From: Verrucomicrobiales bacterium
GTDB lineage: Bacteria; Verrucomicrobiota; Verrucomicrobiia; Verrucomicrobiales; SLCJ01
Direction: 5' to 3'
DNA length: 5,574 nt
Assembly (NCBI GenBank): GCA_007125835.1
Contig: SLCJ01000111.1
Coordinates: forward strand, 1 to 5,574
Shown here: one piece after another, positions 1 to 5,561 of the stretch
Layout: each line of letters starts with the position of its first letter
Position numbering within the stretch: the first letter of the stretch is position 1
Notes under the pieces: generated by a model
What the model saw: the letters and a program-made list of their open reading frames with translations, nothing else
Told to the model about the DNA's origin: nothing
The model's database searches: none
Program-made: the position numbers and the translations under genes

Positions 1-476
1 CTCCATCCCTCGGAAAGCAGGAAAATTGAAACCGCGCCGACAACCAGCGCCGCCGCCACCGCCGACAAACGACCCGGCCACGCCGCCAGCCACCAAAACC
101 TGCTGCCGCCGCCGCCCGCTTTCTCTGGAGCCTCCGCCACACCCGCCTCTCCGTCGGCGTCCCCCGCCTCCTCAGCAGTGCCGTCCTGCGGTGCCGTCGC
201 CCTGCGGTCGAGGGCGCCGATCTCGCCTTCGAGGACATGCCTGCGCTCGTTCGAAAGTTTCCACGACGAGTCCGCGGGCTCCGGAGTCGCCGCCTCGCCG
301 AGCAACTCATGCACTGCGCGCAAACGCCGGGCGAAGGCCGCCAGCTCCGGGCTTTCCGACAACATGCGCCGCACTTCCGCCGCCTCGAAATCCGATGCCT
401 CGCCCATGATCCAGGCGACGACACGCGCTTCCGCGGCGGGGTCGTTCCAAGGTTCAAGGGGTGGGGTTGTGCTCAT
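1..476 (-). CDS. Membrane protein with anti-sigma-like N-terminus (partial, C-terminus outside window)
   Basis: Reading leftwards from the ATG at 474-476, the frame stays open to the window edge: 158 complete codons, no stop. Residues about 14-62 form a charged helical segment (VVAWIMGEASDFEAAEVRR, then SPELAAFARRLRAVHELLGE). I recognise it as the N-terminal module found in Verrucomicrobiota membrane proteins encoded next to ECF sigma factors. An acidic, Ala/Gly-rich linker follows (about 93-125, ending GGGGS), then one hydrophobic segment (about 137-155), so the N-terminus probably lies in the cytoplasm. There is no Cys in the visible part, so this is not a zinc-binding HxxxCxxC anti-sigma domain. 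An AGAGAG stretch 8 bases before the ATG (485-491) can serve as ribosome binding site. The gene follows the sigma gene by 63 bases on the same strand, suggesting an operon and a role in restraining that sigma factor (inference). The missing part beyond the membrane could be a short anti-sigma tail or a large domain such as VWA; it cannot be seen here. Confidence 0.75.
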   Translation of the reverse strand, partial: MSTTPPLEPWNDPAAEARVVAWIMGEASDFEAAEVRRMLSESPELAAFARRLRAVHELLGEAATPEPADSSWKLSNERRHVLEGEIGALDRRATAPQDGTAEEAGDADGEAGVAEAPEKAGGGGSRFWWLAAWPGRLSAVAAALVVGAVSIFLLSEGW

Positions 477-539
477 TTTTTGGTCTCTCTCTATGGGTTG
501 TGGGTGTGATTTATTTCCGTGTGTTCAAATCCGCGCGGC

Positions 540-1100
540 CTATCCTTCAGGCCCTTCGATTCCCGCCTTGCGCAAGGCGGCGGCTAGGTTCTTCAGCAAA
601 TGGTGCAGTTTGTAGCCCACCGTGCCGATCGCCATCCCGGTGGCCTCCGAAATCCCCGCATAACTCATGTGGCGCATGTATTTCATTTCAATCAACCCCG
701 CATCCTCCGCCGCCATCTCCGCCATCAACAACCGCAGCATCCCCACCGCCTCATGACGCCCCAGTTCCTCGTCCGGCGCGACCGCCTCCGGATCCTCCGC
801 CGGCGCCGTGTCCAGCCCGGAAAACTCGCGCGCCGTATCCCGTTTTTCATTTAAGGCCAAATTGCGCACACACCGGTAAAGCCAGGGCCGCGGCTGCCGC
901 ACCTCCTCCCACTGCCGGTGCAAACGCAGAAAGGCCTCCTGCACCACCTCCTCCGCCGTCGCCCGCCGACCGGTGAGCCCATACGCATACCGCACCAGCG
1001 CCGCCTCCTCGCTGGCAAACAACTCAGCCACCCCGGGACGCGCCGGAGCATCCCGCTGGTTCGCCGAATCCGATGTAATCTCAGGCATGGCCATTTCCAT
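540..1100 (-). CDS. RNA polymerase sigma factor, ECF (sigma-70) family
   Basis: 186 residues, a usual length for ECF sigma factors, which direct RNA polymerase to a small regulon and are normally held by a membrane anti-sigma factor. Sigma region 2 spans about residues 25-90: the helix ATAEEVVQEAFLRLHRQW (47-64) matches the core-binding region 2.2, and RPWLYRCVRNLALNEKR (71-87) matches 2.3/2.4, which melts and reads the -10 element. A variable acidic linker (about 90-115) precedes region 4 (about 118-178), where SYAGISEATGMAIGTVGYKL (146-165) is the helix-turn-helix that reads the -35 element. The N-terminus is uncertain: ATGs at 1100, 1094 and 1088 are all in frame and none has a good Shine-Dalgarno sequence. 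The longest is given. The next gene on the strand encodes a membrane protein with an anti-sigma-like start, and a TMEM43-family gene is divergent. The exact ECF group cannot be assigned by eye. Confidence 0.93.
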   Translation of the reverse strand: MEMAMPEITSDSANQRDAPARPGVAELFASEEAALVRYAYGLTGRRATAEEVVQEAFLRLHRQWEEVRQPRPWLYRCVRNLALNEKRDTAREFSGLDTAPAEDPEAVAPDEELGRHEAVGMLRLLMAEMAAEDAGLIEMKYMRHMSYAGISEATGMAIGTVGYKLHHLLKNLAAALRKAGIEGPEG

Positions 1101-1287
1101 TGAAGGGCGGCCAAACGCCCCCCCTTATGGACATGACACCTTGTCACAGCTTTTCTTGGAAAAAATTCCTAAATCGCGGAAAAATTCGTCCCAATCCATC
1201 TGTCGGCGTACGGGCGCAGGCACCCCGGGCATTCTCTACCAACTTTTGAGGCTTGCTTTCGGGGTGCGAATCCGGTACAAACAGGAA
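1101..1287. promoter_or_regulatory. Divergent intergenic control region between sigma and TMEM43 genes
   Basis: These 187 bases separate the two divergent start codons and must hold promoters for both directions unless these lie inside a gene. The centre (about 1141-1190) is AT-rich against a GC-rich background, as expected of a promoter zone. It contains the inverted repeat TGACA-CCT-TGTCA (1134-1146) and, just before the sigma start, a GC hairpin (1105-1120). I could not identify a -35/-10 pair with good spacing on either strand. ECF promoters are hard to recognise without the regulon. Confidence 0.45.
1134..1146. repeat. 13-bp inverted repeat TGACA-N3-TGTCA, possible operator
   Basis: Perfect 5-base arms around CCT, in the divergent intergenic region 34 bases upstream of the longest sigma-gene start. 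The symmetry would suit a dimeric regulator. The TGTCACA at 1142-1148 also resembles the -35 type of some ECF promoters (ECF41), but no matching -10 was found at proper spacing. Arms this short occur by chance, so function is unproven. Confidence 0.3.
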
Positions 1288-2481
1288 ATGACAAGACTTC
1301 GGAGAACCACAAGGCGGGGCCTGCGTTCGCGGGCGGGAAGTTCGTTTGGCGGCGTACTGGTTGGATTTATTCTGCTGCCTTTGGCGGTGTGGCTGTTGTT
1401 TTGGAACGAGGGGCGCTCAGTGAAGCGCTATCAGGCGCTCCAGGAGGGGGCGGGGGCGGTGGTGTCGGTGCCGACCGATCGTATGGACGCGGCCGGCGAG
1501 GGGCAGTTGGTGCACCTAACCGGCGAACTGGTTGTCGAGGGTGTGCTTGTGGATGCTGAGTTCGGGGTGTCGGCGCAGGGGCTGCGTCTGGAACGGCGCG
1601 TGGAAACCTATCAATGGGTGGAGGATGTAACCCGCGAAACCCGCGACCGCCTGGGCGGCGGCGAGGAGACGGTGGAGACCTTCTCCTACCGCACGTCCTG
1701 GCGTTCCGGGATTGTCGATTCAAGCCGTTTCGCCGTGCCCGAGGGACATCAGAATCCCAGTTCGGCCCGGTTCGCCCCGGCGTCGTTCGCCGCTTCGGAC
1801 GTGCGTCTCGGTGTGTTCCGCCTGCCGGATTTCATTACCAGCGGGCTGGGCGGCGCACAGGATTTGCCGGTGGGTAATTTGGACGAGGCCTCGGAGGTGG
1901 TGCGCGAGGCGGGACGAGTTGCCAATGGCATGGTTTACTTTGGTTCGCCGGAGGCACCTGCGGTAGGCGACACCCGGGTTGCTTTCCGCGTGGTGCCGGC
2001 CGGGCCGGTGAGCGTGATTGCCGCCCGTCAGGGCGACACCCTGGCCACCTATCCCACGCAAAGCGGTGTGGATTTGCATCTGGTGTCGAGGGGAATTGTC
2101 CCTGCCGAGGAAATGTTCGCCGGGGCCCACGCCGCCAACCGCGCGCTCACCTGGGGAATCCGGGTCGGCGGGTTTTTCCTCCTCGGCATCGGGTTTTCCA
2201 TGATCCTGGCACCCATCGGTGTGCTGGCCGGTGTGCTGCCTTTCCTGGGCCGGATCGTCCGCGCCGGAACCACCGCCATTTCCTTCCTGCTCGGTGGCAT
2301 TGTCTGGGCCGTGGTGGTCGCCGTTGCCTGGATTTTATACCGTCCGTTGCTTGGCATTGGCATTCTTGTCATCGCGGTGGCGCTCTTGGCGCTCGTCATC
2401 CGCCGCATCATCTCCGCACGCGCCGCCCCCGACGATCCACCCGAAACCGCGCCCACCAACCCCGGCCCCTCGGCAAGCTGA
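1288..2481 (+). CDS. TMEM43 (LUMA) family membrane protein
   Basis: 397 residues from the ATG at 1288. The reading frame is open upstream to 973, but that stretch lies antisense to the sigma gene and has no family resemblance. The family begins shortly before its first membrane helix, as here, and AGGA sits 2 bases before the ATG (close spacing). Residues about 20-39 are the first membrane helix, followed at once by the family hallmark WNEGR (39-43) and the EGAGAVV segment (53-59). A long soluble region (about 45-285), expected outside the cytoplasm, has the usual order: repeated beta-type segments, an ETYQWVE stretch (106-112), then YRTSW (134-138). Three or four hydrophobic helices close the protein (about 286-307, 308-322, 328-350, 353-372), with a Pro-rich tail. 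Human TMEM43 is an inner nuclear membrane/ER protein; the role of bacterial members is not established. The gene is divergent from the ECF sigma gene, so it may belong to that envelope-related regulon (inference). Confidence 0.9.
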   Translation: MTRLRRTTRRGLRSRAGSSFGGVLVGFILLPLAVWLLFWNEGRSVKRYQALQEGAGAVVSVPTDRMDAAGEGQLVHLTGELVVEGVLVDAEFGVSAQGLRLERRVETYQWVEDVTRETRDRLGGGEETVETFSYRTSWRSGIVDSSRFAVPEGHQNPSSARFAPASFAASDVRLGVFRLPDFITSGLGGAQDLPVGNLDEASEVVREAGRVANGMVYFGSPEAPAVGDTRVAFRVVPAGPVSVIAARQGDTLATYPTQSGVDLHLVSRGIVPAEEMFAGAHAANRALTWGIRVGGFFLLGIGFSMILAPIGVLAGVLPFLGRIVRAGTTAISFLLGGIVWAVVVAVAWILYRPLLGIGILVIAVALLALVIRRIISARAAPDDPPETAPTNPGPSAS

Positions 2482-2774
2482 TTCCACCTCGGATCACGCC
2501 TCCGCCACCACGCCCTCATCCACTCCCTGCGCCCGCCGACGGCATGGTGCGCACCCGTGAATCCCATTGGAAAGTAAGGGGGCGAACATCCCCCATGCTG
2601 CGGCACCACTCGTCTGCCATGTCATTTTTTGTGTCAAATTTGTTGTTGCTTTACGAGGTGGATTTTGCGGTGTTGGGGTGAAAGACTTCCTGACTTCGCG
2701 TGGTTTCGTCCATGTCGGGTGTAAGCATCCCGCCAAGGAATTGATTTCGCTCATTAACCTCACCCACACTGACC
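2482..2774. other. Non-coding gap with probable promoter of the oxidoreductase gene
   Basis: No convincing gene. The first 90 bases are GC-rich like the coding regions; from about 2615 the composition turns AT-rich, with runs such as ATTTTTT and AAATTTG, the likely place for the promoter of the downstream gene. A GC hairpin (GGGGG-N7-CCCCC, 2578-2594) follows the TMEM43 gene but has no adjacent T-run, so it is at best a weak terminator. TGTCA occurs twice as a direct repeat (2620-2624, 2632-2636), 12 bases apart. No clear -35/-10 pair was found. Confidence 0.5.
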
Positions 2775-4142
2775 ATGAACCGACTTGCTTCCTCCCCCTC
2801 ATTGAGCCGCCGCCGATTTTTGGGCGGTGCTCTGGCGGCCTCGACCTCCATGGCCCTCGGGCCGAATCTGTTGCGCGCGGCCAACGGGCCAGAGCCACTG
2901 CGCGTTGGCGGCATTGGGAGCGGGGTAGGTGATGTCGGGCAGATCGCTCATGGCAACATCATTCACGCGCTTTGCGATATCGACAGCCGCCGGGCAGCTG
3001 GAAATAGGCGGAACCACCCGAACGCACGCTTCTTCTACGACTTTCGTGAAATGTTTTCCGAAATGGCCGACGAGATTGATGTGGTAACCATTTCCACACC
3101 GGATCACAGCCACTTTCCAGCTGCGTTGGCGGCAATGCAGCTCGGCATCCCCGTTTTCGTCCAAAAACCGGTAAGCAACAATATCTGGGAAACCCGCCTG
3201 CTGGCGCAACTGGCGCGAAAGCTCAACCTGCCCACAGTGATGGGCAATCAGGGGGCCACCTTCGAAGGCACCCGCCGGATCCGCGAGATTATCGAAGCAG
3301 GTGTCATTGGCGACGTGCTCGAAGTCCACTCGCACACCGACCGCCCAATCTGGCCTCAAGGTGTGAACCTCAACCTTCCTCCTGCGGATGCCCCCGACTC
3401 CATTCGTTGGGATCTTTTCCTTGCGCAGGTGGATAGCGACATGCCCTATAGCCCGGAGATCCATCCTTTCAAATGGCGTGGCCTTCGTGATTTCGGCTGC
3501 GGTGCCATTGGCGATATCGCACCCCATAGCCTGCACGCCGCCTTTTGGGCGCTCGATTTGCGCGGTGACTTTACCGTCGAGGCCTCTGAGGTGAGTGAGT
3601 TCGACGACAACAGCTTCCCCGAACGAAGCGTACTCACCTACCACTTCCCCGCACGGGATGGTCGGGCACCGGTTAAGATAATCTGGCAAGATGGGGTGAA
3701 GAATCCGGCCACTCACCGGGGATTCATCCGCCCCGCAGGTCTGCCGGATGACTTCGACCTCGGCGATGGCGCTCAGGTCTTTGTCGGCACGGAAGGAACA
3801 CTGGTCTGCCCCGACCTGAATGGCCGTGCGGCTCCCATCCTCTTTCCTGAGGAGCTACGTGAAAAGGCCGCCTCCGTTCCGCGCACTCTGCCGCGCGTCG
3901 AAGGCGGGCCGACACGCGAATTGTGCGCCTTCATCCGCGGCGACGGCCCCAAACCCGTGTCCAGCCTCGATGAATGGGCCGGCCCGCTTTCGGAAATGTG
4001 CCTGGTCGGCAACCTCGCCATCCTGCTCGGCAAGAAAATCGACTGGGATTCCGAAAACCTGTCCGCTCGCGGAATGCCGGAAGCGGATACGATCATCCGC
4101 CGCCAATACCGCGCCGGATGGGAGCCCCCCGCCACCATCTGA
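2775..4142 (+). CDS. Tat-exported Gfo/Idh/MocA family NAD(P)-dependent oxidoreductase
   Basis: 455 residues, typical of the exported members of this family. The N-terminus holds a textbook twin-arginine signal, SRRRFLGG (11-18), a hydrophobic stretch and a likely cleavage zone near 35-37, so the folded enzyme with its cofactor is probably exported through the Tat system. The Rossmann fold starts at about 42 with the glycine-rich loop GGIGSGVGDVG (45-55). CDID (67-70) is the end of beta-2, STPDHSHF (107-114) follows, then VFVQKPV (127-133), which stands for the EKP motif of the family, Lys131 being the conserved lysine. The C-terminal domain has DRPIWPQG (189-196), FKWRG (232-236) and the active-site stretch DFGCGAIGDIAPH (239-251), with Asp247 and His251 as likely catalytic residues. 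Relatives oxidise or rearrange sugars and cyclitols; the substrate here is unknown. No Shine-Dalgarno sequence precedes the ATG, but an in-frame stop at 2742-2744 leaves no earlier ATG. The gene ends 70 bases from the convergent phosphatase-fold gene. Confidence 0.93.
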   Translation: MNRLASSPSLSRRRFLGGALAASTSMALGPNLLRAANGPEPLRVGGIGSGVGDVGQIAHGNIIHALCDIDSRRAAGNRRNHPNARFFYDFREMFSEMADEIDVVTISTPDHSHFPAALAAMQLGIPVFVQKPVSNNIWETRLLAQLARKLNLPTVMGNQGATFEGTRRIREIIEAGVIGDVLEVHSHTDRPIWPQGVNLNLPPADAPDSIRWDLFLAQVDSDMPYSPEIHPFKWRGLRDFGCGAIGDIAPHSLHAAFWALDLRGDFTVEASEVSEFDDNSFPERSVLTYHFPARDGRAPVKIIWQDGVKNPATHRGFIRPAGLPDDFDLGDGAQVFVGTEGTLVCPDLNGRAAPILFPEELREKAASVPRTLPRVEGGPTRELCAFIRGDGPKPVSSLDEWAGPLSEMCLVGNLAILLGKKIDWDSENLSARGMPEADTIIRRQYRAGWEPPATI

Positions 4143-4212
4143 CAGCCGCCTGCCTGCCTGCGAAACAAGCATGACTCCATCAGCTCCTGCCGTTGCCCAA
4201 AGCACCAGCAAC

Positions 4213-5070
4213 TCAGGCCAATGAAAATTCAGCGACCAGGGGCAGGTGGTCGGAGGCGAGGGCGAGCTTGGCAGGGAATTCTTCGTCGTCGGGGAGCATT
4301 TCGGCTCCAACGGCGAAATCGGTAACGCGATAGGGAAAGGGATCGCGGGCGATGATGTAGTCGATGCGACGGCGCGGGTTGTCGGAGGAGTGGGTGGGCG
4401 TGTTGGCGTGTGAGGCGGGCGCGAGGTCGGACCAACCGTCTGCGAGAAGTCCCCGCATCAGTTCAGAGTCCGGGGCGTCGTTGTAATCGCCGGCAACAAC
4501 CTGCGCAGCCCATCCTTCGGTGGAGATGGCCCGGCGAAGAGTGGCGAGCTGGCGCGCGCGCAACCCCGCATCACGATGGTCGATATGAATCGACACCAGA
4601 TTGAAGGGGCGCTCAAGCCCTGGAATGGAAATGGCACATTCGAGGCCGCAACGGTCTTCACCTCCTTCACCATCGAGGGCATGGGTGCGGCTATCGGCAA
4701 TGGGGAAGCGCGAGAGCACGCCATTGCCGTATTGTCCGCCCTGGAGGTCGATGGCCCGGCCGAACGCGTATTCCATTTCCAGCATCTCGGCGATTTCAGC
4801 ACCAATGTCCTTGCCGTGACTCCGCTGCGTTTTTGCATCCACTTCCTGCAGGGCGACGAGATCGGGACGGCCCGCCTTTATCACATCGGCAATGCGCCGC
4901 AGGTTATGGGATCCGTCCTGGTTGCGCCCGGCATAAATGTTGTAAGCCATCACGCGGAGAGAGGTGGGCAGCGAACCACCCACCTCGGCCGCTGCCTGGC
5001 GGCCGAAGGCAGGCACGAGTGCGACGGTGGCGGCGGCGGTCGAGCGGGTGAGGAAAGAACGTCTCTTCAT
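4213..5070 (-). CDS. Exported endonuclease/exonuclease/phosphatase (EEP) family protein
   Basis: 285 residues. The start MKRRSFLTR has twin arginines (3-4) in an RR-x-FL context, then an Ala-rich hydrophobic stretch and a plausible cleavage after AAA (26-28), so the product is probably exported, by Tat or Sec. The rest is a complete DNase I-like EEP domain with its metal and catalytic residues in order: MAYNIY with Asn44, LQEVD with Glu76, YGNGVLSR (114-121), SIHIDH with His162, GDYND with Asp195 and Asn197, RRIDYI with Asp237, and the terminal SDHLPL with Asp274 and His275. Members cut phosphodiesters or phosphomonoesters in nucleic acids, phosphoinositides, sphingomyelin or other substrates with Mg2+; the sequence does not say which. 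An extracytoplasmic location makes a nuclease or lipid/sugar phosphoesterase more likely than DNA repair (inference). There is no obvious Shine-Dalgarno sequence. It converges with the oxidoreductase gene, with no clear terminator in the 70 bases between them. Confidence 0.92.
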   Translation of the reverse strand: MKRRSFLTRSTAAATVALVPAFGRQAAAEVGGSLPTSLRVMAYNIYAGRNQDGSHNLRRIADVIKAGRPDLVALQEVDAKTQRSHGKDIGAEIAEMLEMEYAFGRAIDLQGGQYGNGVLSRFPIADSRTHALDGEGGEDRCGLECAISIPGLERPFNLVSIHIDHRDAGLRARQLATLRRAISTEGWAAQVVAGDYNDAPDSELMRGLLADGWSDLAPASHANTPTHSSDNPRRRIDYIIARDPFPYRVTDFAVGAEMLPDDEEFPAKLALASDHLPLVAEFSLA

Positions 5071-5185
5071 GCGGGGTGGAACGATGGATTGGCTCCCACG
5101 CTTTCACCAAAATCAGATATCCAAGGGTCCAAGGGACTCGACACGCCAAAAAAATTTGGGACCAAGTCGCCCCGCGCAAGGCCGC

Positions 5186-5195
5186 TCACATGTGA
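5186..5195. repeat. Perfect 10-bp palindrome TCACATGTGA
   Basis: A self-complementary site about 115 bases upstream of the EEP start codon. Its right half runs into GTGATATC (5192-5199), whose reverse complement recurs at 5319-5326. It could be an operator for a dimeric regulator. A single 10-bp palindrome alone would be weak evidence. Confidence 0.35.
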
Positions 5196-5237
5196 TATCC
5201 GCCCAGGCACACACCACGAATAACCCGGTCGCCTTTC

Positions 5238-5262
5238 TCCGTGATATACGCTCGATCACGGA
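5238..5262. repeat. Inverted repeat TCCGTGAT-N9-ATCACGGA, candidate operator or hairpin
   Basis: Perfect 8-base arms at 5238-5245 and 5255-5262 around a 9-base spacer, about 170 bases upstream of the EEP start. The plus strand has an A-run after it, not a T-run, so it is not an intrinsic terminator on that strand; on the minus strand the T-run precedes the hairpin. A regulator binding site is the better reading. The minus strand contains TATATC inside the repeat, a -10-like hexamer, but with no matching -35 element. Confidence 0.45.
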
Positions 5263-5318
5263 AAAAATCCCTGCCAAATCAAGAGAAAACCGATACCCTC
5301 AGAAAATCAGGTGCCCCA

Positions 5319-5333
5319 GATATCACTCCGTGA
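5319..5333. repeat. GATATCAC followed by GTGA: third GTGA/TCAC palindrome
   Basis: TCAC-TCC-GTGA (5323-5333) is a short inverted repeat. Its left half GATATCAC (5319-5326) is the reverse complement of GTGATATC at 5192-5199, and CTCCGTGA (5326-5333) repeats CTCCGTGA at 5237-5244. It therefore shares sequence with both other palindromes in this region, which is what makes it worth noting. Confidence 0.35.
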
Positions 5334-5352
5334 GGCGCTACGAATACATGTA

Positions 5353-5372
5353 CAAACTTTGCCAAACTTTGC
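5353..5372. repeat. Tandem 10-bp direct repeat CAAACTTTGC x2
   Basis: Two identical, adjacent copies (5353-5362 and 5363-5372), directly after the 8-bp palindrome TACATGTA (5345-5352). A 10-base period puts both copies on one face of the helix, which suits regulators that bind direct repeats, such as AraC/XylR types. No such regulator is encoded in the window, so function is an inference. Confidence 0.45.
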
Positions 5373-5422
5373 CTGCCAACATTTACTTTGCGCGACAAGA
5401 ACGCGTGTGAGCGCACCACCGT

Positions 5423-5445
5423 GGAGGCGATCACTGGTCGCCTTC
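5423..5445. repeat. REP-like hairpin GGAGGCGA-N7-TCGCCTTC
   Basis: Arms 5423-5430 and 5438-5445 can pair over 8 positions with one G-U, around loop TCACTGG. GC-rich hairpins of this kind are typical of small dispersed intergenic repeats. There is no T-run on either side, so a terminator is unlikely. Whether it recurs in the genome cannot be told from one copy. Confidence 0.35.
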
Positions 5446-5474
5446 CTGCGGAGCGAGACAGCACATGAGAACGC

Positions 5475-5506
5475 AAAAGCCCAGCTACAGCCAGCACGAG
5501 CTGGGC
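5475..5506 (-). terminator. Possible intrinsic terminator, minus strand
   Basis: Read on the minus strand, GCCCAGCT pairs perfectly with AGCTGGGC (arms 5499-5506 and 5479-5486, 12-base loop) and is followed at once by TTTT (5475-5478) and then GCG. That is the layout of a Rho-independent terminator with a short U-tract. It would end a gene lying to the right of the window and so insulate the EEP gene. The short tract and long loop keep confidence moderate; a dispersed hairpin repeat is the alternative. Confidence 0.4.
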
Positions 5507-5519
5507 AACCACTCCCATC

Positions 5520-5561
5520 GATTTCGATACCGATCCCGATTTGGATTTGGATTTGGATTTT
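5520..5561. repeat. Hexanucleotide array GATNNN x7
   Basis: Seven consecutive 6-base units begin with GAT: TTC, ACC, CCC, TTG, TTG, TTG and TTT fill the other three positions. The three GATTTG copies (5538-5555) are perfect and the left units are degenerate. Similar period-6 arrays occur between genes in Verrucomicrobiota, as I recall often near four-helix-bundle (S23/IVP-like) protein genes, but no such gene is visible here. The array may vary in length by slippage. Confidence 0.6.

Noticed and set aside
178..615. Plus-strand open frames across the left edge
   Set aside because: They are antisense to the sigma and membrane-partner genes, both of which have recognisable domains. The translations are Arg/Pro/Ser-rich, typical of shadow frames in GC-rich DNA.
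973..1287. In-frame N-terminal extension of the TMEM43 gene by 105 codons
   Set aside because: It is antisense to the sigma gene and crosses the divergent promoter region. It has no signal or family similarity, while the ATG at 1288 places the first membrane helix where the family has it.
2578..2594. GGGGG-N7-CCCCC hairpin as terminator of the TMEM43 gene
   Set aside because: The stem is only 5 bp and no T-run follows; the nearest T-run begins about 30 bases later.
2567..2932. Plus-strand open frame of 121 codons overlapping the start of the oxidoreductase
   Set aside because: No recognisable domain or ribosome binding site, and it runs out of frame through the Tat signal region of the real gene.
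2799..3716. Long minus-strand open frame of 305 codons
   Set aside because: It lies wholly opposite the oxidoreductase gene, whose product shows ordered family motifs. The antisense translation shows no domain.
4576..5223. Plus-strand open frame of 215 codons opposite the EEP gene
   Set aside because: The opposite strand encodes a complete EEP domain with all catalytic residues; this frame is its shadow.
5238..5262. TCCGTGAT/ATCACGGA hairpin as an intrinsic terminator
   Set aside because: On the plus strand an A-run follows it; on the minus strand the T-run comes before the hairpin. Neither is the required order.
5186..5372. CRISPR array or integron attC sites
   Set aside because: The repeats are short (8-10 bases), unevenly spaced and of different sequence. 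There are no unique spacers of constant length and no cas or integrase gene.
5279..5518. Minus-strand open frame of 79 codons in the right intergenic region
   Set aside because: It runs through both hairpins and the tandem repeat, has no ribosome binding site and no recognisable domain. A small gene cannot be excluded, but nothing supports it.
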